A stretch of 64,000 bases of DNA from Aphrocallistes beatrix (GCA_963281255.1 OY725496.1:1860001-1924000); one strand, 5' to 3'. Counted from the first letter of the stretch, positions 44,978 to 57,029 are shown. The notes: a model not told the origin generated them from the sequence alone. Translations and numbers: made by a program.

Positions 44978-46311
44978 CTAGGGCGTTCAATAAGTCTTGC
45001 GGGTCATGGTATATTTCGCAGACTATAATAGTAAACTAATCAGTTTTCATCTATAACACAACCTTATATCTTAGCTTGATTTACTGAAAATCTTAGCTTG
45101 ATTGAATGAAAATTACAAATTTCTGATCAATTTATTCACACATCATTTCAACATACTGGTAAAATTATGGCTTCCAAGGATGACAATTTTAATCTGAAAT
45201 GGAGAGCTTACATTGAGTTTCGCACAAAACTCCGCATCCAGCCGGTACTCATCTACAATGAGTTGCAGGAGGTATTGTGCATGGACTGCCCTTCCAGATC
45301 AACGGTTGAGCAATGGGCTGCACGATTTCAGTCTGGAAATACAGACGTGTCAGATCTACCTCGATCTGGGAGACCGGTGTCCGTCAGCACCCCAGAGAAT
45401 GTTGCTCTAATCGAGAGCAAAGTCAGGGAAGATAAGTGTATAACAATCGAGCAGTTAGAGCAGAGTATGGAGATTTCATCGGGGGCCATTCATTCCATTC
45501 TGACTACTCAGCTTGGTTTCCGATCCATTTGCGGTAAGTGGGTCCCACATAACCTCGGCGATCAACAAAAGCTCGCACGTGTAAAGACTGCCAAGAAACT
45601 CCTGGAAACCTATGACGGTTGTGATCCTAGACGCCTAGCTGAAGTTATAACCGGGGATGAGACTTGGGTCTATTATTCAACCCCTTACAGCAAGTATAAA
45701 ATGCGATCATGGGTGAGAGGGGACGAAAGACCGGCCCAAATTCCTAGGCCCGACTTCAGAAAACCGAAGGTCATGTACCCGATTTTCTTCAATAGTAGTG
45801 GAATAGTCTTGTAAATACCTTCTAAAAGTGGTAAAACAGTAAGCGCAACGTTTTTTACAGAGAAAGTACTTCCAAACCTAATCAAAAACGCGGAAGAGCT
45901 CCGAGCCAAGGCTAAAACGAGGGGAATAAAATTATTGATAGATAATGCTAGCTCCCATACAGCCAAGCTCACTAAAAATTTCTTGGAATCAGAGGGGTTA
46001 GATTTACTTCCCCACCCACCCTACTCACCAGACCTAGCTCCCTGTTATTTTTGGCTATTCCCCAAGCTCAAAATCTACCTTCAGGCAGGGAACTTGAGCC
46101 GAAACAAACCCTCGGGTCGGCCCTGTACCACTGCTTCAAATCCATCCCCGAAGAAGAGTACAGAAATGCATTCATAAAGTAGGTGGAAAGATTGAAACGC
46201 TGTGTAGAATTAGGAGGGGGGTATTTCGAATAAATAATACATTGAAACATATTCTATGACATTTATTTATTATTTTATGGTATGACCCGCAAGACTTTTT
46301 GAATGCCCTAG
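44978..46311 (+). mobile_element. mariner element, full length but mutated
   Basis: 1334 bp with ends CTAGGGCGTTCAATAAGTCT and AGACTTTTTGAATGCCCTAG, flanked by TA (44976-44977 and 46312-46313). Structure and length are those of a complete mariner; the transposase inside is dead. Confidence 0.9.
45167..46233 (+). pseudogene. mariner transposase (DD34D type), inactivated
   Basis: The N-terminal helix-turn-helix (SRSTVEQWAARFQSG, then DLPRSGRPVS) and the first catalytic Asp (ITGDETWVYY) are intact in the first 215 codons. A TAA at 45812-45814 breaks the frame. The same frame then continues with the second Asp (LIDNASSHTAK) and SPDLAPCYFWLFPKL, where the third catalytic Asp should follow the Cys but a Tyr is present (GAT/GAC to TAT). 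A frameshift near 46090 then throws off the C-terminus, whose sense is visible in another frame with a further stop. It normally catalyses cut-and-paste at TA; here it cannot. Confidence 0.88.
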
Positions 46312-47237
46312 TATGTACCCTCATAAAAAGTATATTAGGAAGTGAGAACTATGAATTTAGGCTTATATTTACATAGATAGAGAGATATCTCTTTTTGGAC
46401 CCTAAAAAAAACTCCAGATTCGGTCAAATATCCTAAAGGATTTGACCGAATCTGGGAGGTCCAAGGACAGAACAATCAAAATAATTATGATAAGTTCTCC
46501 AATTTTTCTGTATACATTATTAACGACAATTGTATTCATTTTTTCGCATAATAGCCACATTTGGATACATTTTTCATGTTTAGATTCGGCAATTTCTTAT
46601 ATATTCAAAGTTCTCCACAGATTTCGTATTGCAATCAAGTCAATGATAAATCGTGAAATATTTATTTTTTGACAAAGGAATGTTTGAGGAACCTATATAT
46701 ATTTTCGCATATATCCTTTCATTAAAGATTATAATATACAAGCGCGCTTCGCTTGCTTTCACTGCAGTGGTGGCGGACAAGAGGCTCCCTTTGGTCGCCT
46801 GGGGTCACATTGGTTAATAATAAGGGAGATAACATCTCTAAATACGTCTGTCCTACTGTTATAATCGATATCGCACGAAAAATCGCCAAATTTATCAAAT
46901 TTTAAAATTTGGATGAGTAATGATGACGCCATACCAAAGTGAGATTTCATTTTTTGATGATAGTTGCATCATATGTGAAATATGTTAGTATACATATTCT
47001 ATTAAAATTTCAGCCTTCTATCTCCTATATTGGCTGAGTTATGCTCAAAAACTGTATTGCTTTACTTTTTAAAATGTGACAATGACGTCATAATTCCATG
47101 AAGAGTCGACATTTTGCTCTGAGCTCAGAACTTAGTGGAGCCATAGCCAAAAGACTCCCACATGCCAAAAATCAGTTTTCTGTACCTGGCAGTTTCTTCA
47201 ATCAATTCGTTACAGATATATACTATATATACATATA

Positions 47238-48188
47238 CTTGGTGTGACACAAAAGTAATGAGACTCTATTTCTGTTTAATTATATAAGAGAATTTATTAA
47301 GTTATAAAATTGAATTTAAGTAACGTAATCCCCCCTATATTCAATCACAGACTTACAATGCTTATAAAATCTTTGAATTTCCAGGGGGAAACGTTCTGGT
47401 GGTAGCTGTCTCATGAATTGCAGCGTTTTCTCTTGGATCTCTTCGGCACTAGAATATCCATATTGCCGTAGATGCTTTTTTAGGTCCTTGAAAACCCACC
47501 TATCGCACTGATTCAAGTCTGGACTGTAGGATGATTGTTTTATTATCACTCCCTCCTTTTTAGATATTCCATTGTTACCCTAGCAGTATGGGGTCTAGCG
47601 TTGTCATGTTGCCACCATAATTCAGAAAGTTTTGTCGGATTTGAGTGAAGTTTACCCCAGTACCTCAACTAAGTTGCGTCTAACCGATTCTCGATTAATA
47701 TCAGTTGCATCAGCCAGTATTCGAACTGACTGTTTGGGTTCAGCTTCAATTAGTTGAATTAATTGATTAATATGGACGTCGTCTGTCGAAGTACGAGGGC
47801 GGCCCACTCTCGAATCGTCCTTTAACGAAAATCTCTCCTCGGCAAACCTCTGATACCATCTATAAACAGTCGCTCTTGATGGGGATTCATTGAGTTCAGC
47901 TTCCAGAAGTTGTTCATGAATTTCTGACGGGCTTTTTTTACCCCTCCGAAACTCTATAAATATGTAAACCCTGAAATGTTCTTTGTCCAAATTCATCAAC
48001 GCTGCAGGTGTAAATAGACTATGAGCGAATATAGTGGCTTAACAAAATGTATTGTTAAAGAATTATGTATAAACTGAATTAGATACAATAGATTGCGTAA
48101 TATTAACAAGTATGGGCCAATAATATGTATACACTATACTTATGCTGAAGTTACACATCAAGTCTCATTACTTTTATGTCACACCAAG
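47238..48188 (-). mobile_element. Internally deleted mariner
   Basis: 951 bp, ends CTTGGTGTGACACAAAAGTA and TACTTTTATGTCACACCAAG, TA on both sides (47236-47237 and 48189-48190). About 350-400 bp shorter than a normal mariner. Confidence 0.88.
47316..47999 (-). pseudogene. mariner transposase with central deletion
   Basis: The N-terminal 115 codons contain the first HTH (EFRRGKKSPSEIHEQL), the second HTH and RVGRPRTSTDD. Near 47650 the frame shifts and jumps to the C-terminal part, carrying the second Asp motif (WWQHDNARPHTARV) and YSPDLNQCDRWVF with the third catalytic Asp 34 residues later. The segment with the first Asp is gone, which accounts for the short element. It is a distinct family from the mariner at 44978 by both ends and protein. 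Such deleted copies can be mobilised in trans but make no active enzyme. Confidence 0.85.
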
Positions 48189-48774
48189 TATACACATTAA
48201 TCGAGTTTTAATAGTAAGGATTATTTATCTTTAATTTTTTTTAAGATGACATCGGCATCTATCGGTACTATAGAGAGATATTATGCACGAACTTTACCTA
48301 TAATAAGCGATATCTCATGAACAAATGGTCGGATCCGAACGAACTTTTTTTTGAAATTATCAGAATTTTATTTCTGATCCAATGATCGCTAAATATCTGA
48401 TATCAAACAGGCGATTTCCCGAGCATTATATAAATGAACTCCCTTATAGAGCTATTTTGATATAATTGAATTTGGCCTTTCTTCTAAATATTTGTGTTAT
48501 ATAATCTCCAATGGAGCCAAAACACTTTTGAGGTCAATATCATTAAAAATAAAAATATTTAATAATGAAGAAATTAATTGATGAATGCGTCAAAAACCTC
48601 CAATAATTTTTCAATTTTTAGTAACGCTAAACTTTAGGGTGTTAACTCATAAAAATCAAATTAAATTCCCTTCCAACTAGTACAATCAGATGGTAGATCG
48701 CTCAGTTATACAATGAAATTAACAATAAAAATTATTTTACTTCAGGCAAAGGTTTTCGTGGGCGGTATCCTTAA

Positions 48775-49203
48775 TTATTAAGCAACTACATCTGGATAAG
48801 TTATCTCAAAATTTCGATTGATTATTGAAAAGTATTGAGTGATTAATTGTTTAATATTAAGACAGTGCAGAACTCTAGTTCCCATAAATAACTATTAATA
48901 ACGATATATTTAATGCATGTTGTCGTTAAACAATAATTCCAGAATGTCATTATTCGAATCATTATTATCTTGATCAGGGTTGGGCTATCATACCAAAATA
49001 TATTTTTCTCTGCCATAAATAAATTGGTACCTACTATATTGGTTATACATACTTCGAATCCAGGTTATGAGTGCGTTCAGCCATGGCCCACTGCCTAAAA
49101 GTAACTTGAGGAGTTTGAACTAAGGATGCTGTTGATTATGTTTCAACAATTAAATGAGCGGCCTAAATCATAAACCACACTGATTCGAGCTTAGAAATGT
49201 ATT
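48775..49203. other. Unassigned sequence
   Basis: AT-rich, no gene or repeat recognised apart from a TCAGGGTTGGGCT motif near 48976, which resembles the hAT-type end at 49584. Confidence 0.35.
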
Positions 49204-49210
49204 ACCAGCA

Positions 49211-49584
49211 CAAGGCTGGATTCGGTTAAACGGTAACCGGCTAACCGCCGTCAATCTCGGTTAACGGCTAAGAAAATCTTAGATCAGTTAGCCGATCTGC
49301 TTTATTTTCTAAATATTCACATTAATTTCTTTGTTTTTCGAAGGAGATTCAAGAATATTACTTCTGAAAATTTGTAAATGTAATAGAATTCCTATTTTCT
49401 AACCACAAAGTGTATTTCGAGACCACTGAAAATTATCAATTTTTTCAATATCAGGTTAAAGCTTAGTCCAAAATCCATATTTCAACCAATTAATACAGGT
49501 ATCGGTTAATCGGCTAGCCGGTTAACCGCCAAGGAGGAACCAAAATAACCGAACCATAAAATCGGTTAACCAACCTCAGCCCTG
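49211..49584. mobile_element. hAT-like MITE (CAAGGCTGGATTCGGTTAA ends)
   Basis: 374 bp. Ends CAAGGCTGGATTCGGTTAA and TTAACCAACCTCAGCCCTG (15 of 19 matching) with duplication ACCAGCA on both sides (7 bp visible, 49204-49210 and 49585-49591). Rich in GGTTAACCGGCTAACCG motifs near the ends. Confidence 0.75.
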
Positions 49585-49811
49585 ACCAGCATAGATAAAT
49601 GTTGTAAATGTACCCACATTTGTTGCTAAAATTTAGATCGAGGTAGAGTCTCTGTACAACGGACACATTGGGACCCAAGTCGTTGTCTGTTATTTAGAAG
49701 TTGTCCGCTATTCGGAAGTCGAGCCTAATATTAGCTAATTGTATTATCTAATAGTGCTAATACATCCTTAAATCACAATACATATTTGATAATCTCACTA
49801 ATCTTCCGCAG

Positions 49812-49877
49812 GAGTGGATAAATGGTGAAGATTGATGGCGGTTAGCCGGTTAGCCGGTTAACCAAATCCAGCCTTGA
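49812..49877. mobile_element. Fragment of the same hAT-like MITE, inverted
   Basis: GATGGCGGTTAGCCGG ... AACCAAATCCAGCCTTG is the inverse of the left ~60 bp of the element at 49211. The rest is missing. Confidence 0.65.
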
Positions 49878-50005
49878 ACGGTATTATGTATGAATTGCAT
49901 GTGCCCTCAATACAAGTATAAGATATCATTAAAACTTTTATCAATCTATTTGACATTGGCTTTGTAACAGCATACATAAAGAGCTGGAACTGTTAGAGAT
50001 CATTT

Positions 50006-50230
50006 ATAAGAGGTTACCATGCTTACAAGGGCAGTTGTACTGCAGTGCTGGGAGAAACACTTTCAATGAAGAAGGAAACGACAAACCCAAAAGACAAAAG
50101 TGCAGTAGCCGTTCGTTTGGAAACTCGTTTTCTAAAGAGAGATGTCAACATCGTGCATGCAAAGGTGACTGGGGAAAATATTAATAAAGGCGTTGGTTAT
50201 AGACGAGTAATTCATGAATCTATCGGCTAA
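50006..50230 (+). pseudogene. HIRAN-like domain fragment
   Basis: An open stretch ending in TAA encodes RGYHAYKG, then VLGETLSMKKETTNPKDKSA and VAV. This matches the HIRAN-like pattern (G-x-x-x-Y-x-G, then G-x-x-L, E/K-x-x-x-NPxDxxAVAV). HIRAN-like modules bind DNA ends or single strands, and many invertebrate genomes carry them in dispersed, transposon-associated copies. The usual VGHxP segment is degraded and no partner domain is visible, so it is probably a remnant. Family assignment is by motif only. Confidence 0.45.
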
Positions 50231-50510
50231 ATGGACCAAGAAATTACTACATTGATAAAATGAAAGAAATAATTGACTCTTTGAAGACCAATGGATTTGT
50301 ATTAGGAATAAAGTTTATCTTAATGGGATGATTTTGTAATGCTAAAGGTTTTCAGACAACCATTGGTCATGCCGTATCAAATTTTGATATCATTTACAGA
50401 AGCATTTGTCCGTTTAGAGCCATGTGTTTTGATCGTTTTCTGGATTGAATTGAGTTACAAAATGGGTTGAAGCGAAAATTTGAATTATTTTAATATTTAA
50501 TCTTCAACCC
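50231..50510. other. Unassigned sequence
   Basis: No recognised feature. Confidence 0.35.
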
Positions 50511-50519
50511 GTTGCTAGC

Positions 50520-50990
50520 AACTACCATCCTGCATCTCGTCTTCATGGATTAGTAATATGGTACCAAAAATCCGGGATGATAGAATTCCAAATATCTTTC
50601 AGGCTCTTCTCCAAAGTATCGAATGTTCTGAAATGCTTCCTATATAGCTTTTGTTTGATCCAACCGAATATATTCTCAATGGGATTAAGGTCTGGACTCT
50701 GACTTGGCCACTCTCTGATGTTGGCAATATTTTCTTTCATCCATGCCTTGGCACGTTGGAAGTGTGATTGGGATCGTTATCTTGAATCAAAAACCTGTTG
50801 CCATCAAAACTTGAGCTTGTTTAAACAAATGCTATTCTAGTATGTTGGTAAAGAATTCTGCATCTAAATTACGTCTAAAAATACATATGGGTAAAGTACC
50901 CATACTGGAAAACGCCGCCCAAATATGCAATTTAGGGTAATGTTTTGGAGTTTGAAGACTACACTTCTGGTTGTCTTTTATCCACATTCA
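50520..50990 (-). pseudogene. Tc1-like transposase C-terminal fragment
   Basis: Encodes DNDPNHTSN (second catalytic Asp), a frameshift, then WMKENI, EWPSQSPDLNPIENIFGWIK with the catalytic Glu, and an IWNSIIPDF tail. The N-terminal half is frameshifted beyond recognition or cut off by the TTAA-1 element at 50998. Similar in style to the intact protein at 62460-63431 but clearly older. Confidence 0.8.
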
Positions 50991-50997
50991 AACTTAA

Positions 50998-52936
50998 GGA
51001 TACCGCCCTCGAAAAATCTTGACTGGCGTATAAAAAAACTGCAAAATGTTTTATTGCTAATTTTATTGTATTACTGATCGGTCCACCATCTGATAGCACT
51101 ATTTGGACGGCATTTTTTTGTATTTTTTGCGAAATAACCCCCTAAAGTTTAGCGCTAATAAAAATTGAAAATTATTAGAGGATTTTGACTCATTTACCAG
51201 TTAGTTTTTAACTTATTTGATATTTTTTTAATGATATGAACCTTCACATTGTATTAGCACCTTTGGAGATTATAAAACACAAATATTTAAAAGAATGGGC
51301 AAATAAAATCCCAACAAAATAGCTCTATAAGGGAGTTCATTTATATAATCCTCGGGAAATCGCAAGTTTGATCTCAGATATTTAGCGATCACTGGGTCAG
51401 AAATAAAATTCTGATCGTTTCAAAAAAAAATTTGTTCGGATCCGACCATTTGTTCTTGAGATATCGCATATTATAGGTAAAGTTCGGCCATAATATCCCT
51501 CTAAGGTCCCGAAAGAGGCTGATGTCATATCTTAAAAACTATTGTAGATATATCATATATTATATCCTTAAATAAAAGGATATATGCGAAAATATATAGG
51601 TTCCTCGAACATTCCTTTGTCAAAAAATAAATAATTCTCGACTTATCATTGATTTAATTGTAATACAAATTCTATGGAGAACTTTGAATCTATTAGAAAA
51701 TGGCGAATCTAATCATTAAATATGTGTCCAAATTTAGCTATTATGCTAAATAGTGAATACAATTGCCGTTAATAATATGTACAGAAAAATTGGAGAACTT
51801 TTGATAATTATTTTGAAAGTTCTGGCCTTGGACCTCGCAGATTCGGTCAAAAACCCCCATTTAGGGTCCAAAAAGAGATATCTCTCTATCTTTGTAAATA
51901 CAAGTCCAAATTCTTAGTTCTCACTTCCTAATATACTTTTTACTAGTGTACATATATGATTCTTTGATAATAATTGCACTACACCCTATGGAATGTTAAG
52001 TTTTAGATTTTTGTCATATGATGACGTAGCATTTTTCGAAAATCCTAACTTCGAAACTAAAAGTCGTAGACTTTCGCTCTAACTTCCTAATATACTTTTT
52101 GGAAGCTTTTTATTCATTCTAAACTGATAGATTATACTTCGCAGTGCCAGGAATATGAAATATTATCTACAATTATCTCAAAATATTCGGAGTTAGGGGC
52201 CTCAAGGAAATTTGTGGATTTTCAGGGTACTTTTGCTATTTTTGGTAAATATTTGGCTTTAATATACCTAAATCAGCAGTATGGATGCGAATAAATGTCT
52301 GTGGATGCTTATGTGCATTATTAATAACTCATTTTACATTCTTCTTAACACCTAAACTTAAAATCTCTATATCTCGGAACTTTAAAATTTCAAAATTGAC
52401 CGTCTTTACAGAATTATTTCTCAAATTTGGTTTGAGATAGAAGTTTGAAAATTTCAAGAGTTGTTTCATATCATTAGGCGATGAACGTAGGACCACCATT
52501 TTTTGGATATATTCTAACTCGGTGATTTTATTCATGATTTCCCCAAAAAACAGACATTTTTGGCCCTTTTTTGGCCCTTTCTTTTCGGACACCGATAAAA
52601 TTTACAATATTTGTCATTTTAACTTTCTTCTGATCCTATGAAGTTGCAAATATGGTAGACTATCTATGATTCGATTTTGGAAGCGTTTGATTCCTTGGTA
52701 TGTCCTAAACAATTCATTGAGTGCCTAAATTTCTACCATTAAGATGTGCTAGCGGAAAATTTAAAAAACAGACTTTGAGACACTGTATCTCAAAATCTAG
52801 AAATGAGAATCAAAAACGGTTTGGAATGTGCCAGTATTTCTTGATGGAGATACCTCCCCACGCTTAACATCTCTTATAGCTCTACTTTCATCGTATGCTG
52901 TAATGCAAATCATATGTTTTTTCGAGGGCGGTATCC
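50998..52936 (+). mobile_element. TTAA-1A element, full length
   Basis: 1939 bp, TTAA at 50994-50997 and 52937-52940, family termini intact. Nearly identical to 36364-38294. Its right TTAA directly abuts a TTAA-1B fragment. Confidence 0.88.
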
Positions 52937-52940
52937 TTAA

Positions 52941-54101
52941 GGAATTTAATTCTTATTCCTAGCACTACAAAGTATAATTCATCGGTTTAGAGTGAATAAA
53001 GAGCTTCTAAAAAGTATATTAGGAAGTTAGAGCGAGAATCTACGACTTTTAGTTCTAAAGTTAGGATTTTCGAAAAATGCTACGTCATCACGTGATAAAA
53101 ATTTAAAACTTAGCATTCCATTCCATGTAGTACACTTATTATTTAAGAATCAGATATATACTGTCTTGAAAAGTATATTAGGAATTGAGAGCTAAGAATT
53201 TGGGTGTATATTTCCCGAAATATGGAGGAATCTGTTTTTGGACCATAAATGGGGGGCTTTGACCGAATTTTGGAGATAAATGCTTTGAACCAAAATAATC
53301 ATGTTGAGTCCTTCAAAATTTCTGTTTACATTGCTAGTGACTATTGCATTGTTTTTTGAGTATAACAGCTACTTTTGGGAACTTATTTCATGACAAGATT
53401 CGCCATTTTCTAATATAAACAAGTTCTCCATAGAATTTGTATTACAACAAAATCGATGATAAGTCAAGAAATATTTACTTTTTGACAAAGAGATGTTTGA
53501 GGAACCTATAAATTATCATATATATCCTTTCATTCAAGATTATAATAGATTATATATTTTCAATAGTTTTTAAGCATTGACATCGAGCACTTTCGGGGCC
53601 ATAGAGAGTTTTGATGTCCGAACTTTACCTACAATATACTATAAATTACGAACTAATGGTCAGATCTGAACAAATTTTTTTTTTAACTGTTCAGAATTCT
53701 TTTCTATACACAATAGGTAATATCACAACGGCCATTTCCCGAGCATTTTAGAAATGAAGTCCCTCATAAAGATATTTGTGATTGGATTTTAAGTGCATCT
53801 TTTTCTAAATTCATCTGTTTTATAATATTTAAAGGGGCCAAAACCATTTTGAGGCTCATATACTAATTGAAAAAATATCAAATAAGTTAGAAAATAATTA
53901 TTGAATGCGCCGCAAAACCACGAATAACTTTCCGATTTTTAGTACGACTGAGCTTTAGGTGCTCAGTTCTAGAATATCAAAATAAGTACCGTCCAACAAG
54001 TACGATTAGATGGTAGACTACTCAATAATCCGATGGAATTAGCAATAAAAAATTTCACCATTTTTTTAAATGTCAGGCGATGTTTTTCGAGGGCGGTATC
54101 C
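52941..54101 (-). mobile_element. TTAA-1B fragment with intact right end
   Basis: The interior is homologous to 5210-6360; it ends TTTTTCGAGGGCGGTATCC before TTAA (54102-54105). The left ~0.75 kb is missing where the 50998-52936 copy begins. Confidence 0.8.
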
Positions 54102-54295
54102 TTAATTTAATTATCCTATTATACAATTCGATCAGAAATTCATTACACAATTTTTGAATGAACTAAAACTAAAATTATAGTCTTCTAGTAATCTTCTGAG
54201 GAAATTTTATATAATCACGTGCAGATCAGTAATACACAAAAAAGGGTTACAAGACTAGAAAGTCGCTCTTTCTTCAAATAGTATCTTATAATGAA

Positions 54296-54801
54296 CAAGC
54301 GCGCTTTGCTTGAATGCGCTGCGCGGCTGGCGGACACTATGTGTCCGCCAGAGGCTCCCTTCGGTCGCCTGGGATCACATTGGTTAATTATAAGGAAGAT
54401 AACATCTCTAAATACGTGTGTCCTACTGTTATAATCTATATCCCACGAAAAATCAACAAATTTATCAATTTTAAAAATTTTGATGAGTAATGATGACGTC
54501 ATAACAAAGTGATGAGTGATCATTTTTTGTTGATAGTTGCAGCATATGTGAGGCATGTTAGTATACTTATTCTATTAAAATTTCAGCCTTCTATCTCCTA
54601 TAATGGCTGAGTTATGCTCGAATAACTGTATTGCTTAACTTTTTAAAATGTGACAATGACGTCATAATTCCATGATGAGTCGACATTTTGTTCAGAGCTC
54701 AAAACATAGTGGAGCCATATCCAAAAGACTCCAACATGCCAAAAATCAACTTTCTGCGCCTGGCAGTTTCTTCAATCAATTCGTTACAGATTTATATATA
54801 C

Positions 54802-54832
<31 letters not shown>

Positions 54833-54864
54833 AATACACATTAATCGAGTTTTAATAGTAAGGA
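54296..54864 (-). mobile_element. Helitron-like element, complete-looking
   Basis: 569 bp. Left CAAGCGCGCTTTGCTTG hairpin plus GGCGGACACTATGTGTCCGCC, right GTTTTAATAGTAAGGA; host flanks T and A in element orientation. Best reference copy in the window because nothing is inserted in it. Confidence 0.78.
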
Positions 54865-54928
54865 TGAATTATCGAGGTAATTGATTAATGATTAGCCCTG
54901 TTGTGTAAATAATGACTCAAACTACATA

Positions 54929-55255
54929 CAGTAGAGTTCGCTTATTTGCAATTGTCTTATTAGCATGTTTTTCAGTGGACAGAGCAAAGGTATAGGGATT
55001 TATGTATAAACAAGTTCGCTTATTAGCAAGATTCGCTTATTAGTAAGTTTTTTTAAGGTCCCAACGGACCAAAATGTATTAATTATGTTCCCTTATTAGC
55101 AAGTTCGCCTATAAGCAAGTTTTTCTCGTGCAAAACACGACTTGCTAGTAACTTAATAAGCGAACTTTTAGTTCGTTTATTAGCAAGAAAAAATGGCTAA
55201 TACACGAACTTTTGGTTCGTATATTAGGAAGAACTTGCTAATAGAGATTATTCTG
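54929..55255. mobile_element. pogo-like MITE of TTCGCTTATTAGCAAG units
   Basis: 327 bp, ends CAGTAGAGTTCGCTTATTTG and TAATAGAGATTATTCTG, TA on both sides (54927-54928 and 55256-55257). The interior repeats GTTCGCTTATTAGCAAG in both orientations. Confidence 0.75.
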
Positions 55256-55359
55256 TATTATGTATTAATTAATTTACATTCTTCAATTTGGAGGTAATTG
55301 TGGTTGTTTTTGAATACAGTATAAAGTTTCGTAAGTATTATATGTATGTATAAATTTAA

Positions 55360-56488
55360 GGTTGGCCTTTCCTATAATAGCTAACTTTTGACTTTTTCAA
55401 CCGATTCATTTAATTTTTTCAGTGCAGAATTGAATCGCTGAGTTATCTGCAAAACTGCATTGATAATTGAAATATTGCAACAGATAAATTTTTTTTTGAA
55501 AAAATTTGGTCATTTTACAAGAAAGAAATCAGACACAATATGCTTACTATCCTTTAGAAACTTTTCAAATTCATTCATAAATCGATGATCTAACTAATGA
55601 ACAGACAGACTTTTGAAATTTTGATAATTGTTAAAAATTCACACCAGAACACCCGAGGAATTATATTTTATGTAATTTTGGCAATATTTTTAACCGTCGA
55701 GTTTTCGTCCCTATGATGAATTTACAAAAAGTTATCACCTTTATAATTGCTGAAAAAAAAGTCTCAGAAAATAGGATTTAAAAATTTTTATATAAGTCCC
55801 TCAATTTCTATTAGTTTTAACTGCTTTGGAATATTAAATAACATGCAAATATCCTTATTCGACAACTTATAGCAGTACTTAACTTCAAAATATGGTAAAT
55901 CAAATTTTTTCTCCATCAAAAGTTGGAAAAACTGGTCATTGCTGACTGGCCACCCAAAAATAACCACATTCGATAGTGTCCGCCGTAATCCGAGATCAAT
56001 AACTTCTTTGAACCATGTCAGATCATCATTTTAATACTAAATTCGTGCTCAGCACTAAATTTCCAGCAATTTGATATATACATTGACCATATTTAGAGAA
56101 TTTTTTGGATTTCCGTGCATAGCAATGGCCAGGAATTTTTTCATATTCTTGGCCGTTGCTAGGAACCCGCAGTCAAAGAATTTCTCCAAATATGTCCAAT
56201 ATATATATCAAATTGCCGGAAATTTAGTGCTGAGCACGAATTTAGCGTTAAAATGATGATCTAACATGGTTCAAGGAAGTTATGGATATGAGACATTTGG
56301 CTTTAAAAATATGTCCCTTTTTGGGCGACACCAGGTGGTACAAGTGGCTCTAAGTGGCGAAATATCATCATTGAAATTCTAAAAATCGAAATTAATGTTT
56401 AGAACCCCTTTAAGGATCTAAAAATGATTAAAAAGGACTTTTGGCAAATTTTTGATAAAAAACAAAATGCCCATAGGAAAGGCCAACC
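55360..56488 (+). mobile_element. TTAA-2 element, full length
   Basis: 1129 bp between TTAA 55356-55359 and 56489-56492, ends GGTTGGCCTTTCCTAT and ATAGGAAAGGCCAACC, hairpin at about 56035-56250. Confidence 0.87.
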
Positions 56489-56572
56489 TTAAAAGGTTTC
56501 TATATATAGGCTTTCAAAAGGTTATCTTATGTTAGTCTATAAGAGGATTCAATTGGCATTTTGGTATAATTC

Positions 56573-56695
56573 AGGGGCGTAGACTTGGGGTGCGGATTGG
56601 TAGGACCATCCTTACATTTTTGTATTAGTGTCTATAGAGAAAGTAAAATTATTGGTGGGGCGACAGCCCCACCAACCCTACCGGTGCCTACGCCG
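56573..56695. mobile_element. Short GGGGCGTAG/CTACGCC element
   Basis: About 120 bp from CAGGGGCGTAGACTTGGGG to CGGTGCCTACGCC with GGTGGGGCGACAGCCCCACC inside. Resembles minimal hAT-type MITEs; no duplication is defined. Confidence 0.45.
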
Positions 56696-57029
56696 GAGTA
56701 CGTCCATGTGTTTTTAATGATATTTTATATTTATTACTATGATACTTAGAGTCTATTTCATCGATTGGCTTTCGCGATACTGCTATGGCAACTATGTAAA
56801 AGGTCAAGGAATGACATTGACTTGAAGACGAAACATGAAATTCTAAAACTCCTAGATAAAGGATGGAAGCAGAGAAAGTAGGGTTCCCAACTCGTCTCAT
56901 TTTGATTCAGGGAGATATTTGTTTTCGGGAGGGGGGGGCAATCGTGGGAGCTGCTTAGAAACAGAGAACAACGATTTATAGGTCTAAGTTTAATAATCCA
57001 GTAATAAAGCAAACTAACTAAAAAAGGTC

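Larger units (their letters stand above)
46739..48220 (-). mobile_element. Helitron-like element containing a mariner
   Basis: The hairpin end AAGCGCGCTT lies at the left and TAATAGTAAGGA at the right; host flanks are A|T in the element's orientation. The core holds GATATCGCACGAAAAATCG and ATGACGCCATACCAAAGTG. The TA tract received the mariner at 47238-48188. Without it, about 530 bp. Confidence 0.75.
44265..48770 (-). mobile_element. TTAA-1A copy split by a mariner and a Helitron
   Basis: The left terminus is lost (starts at the CAGCATACGATGAAAGTAG block). The right end is CGTGGGCGGTATCC before TTAA (48771-48774). It is interrupted by mariner 44978-46311 and by the Helitron-like element 46739-48220. 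An internal deletion of roughly 150 bp is visible near 44495. Confidence 0.75.

Noticed and set aside
49211..49877. One 667-bp hAT-like element using the best-matching ends (49211 and 49877)
   Set aside because: No target duplication joins those ends; the 374-bp version ending at 49584 has ACCAGCA on both sides, so the 49812-49877 piece is treated as a separate fragment.
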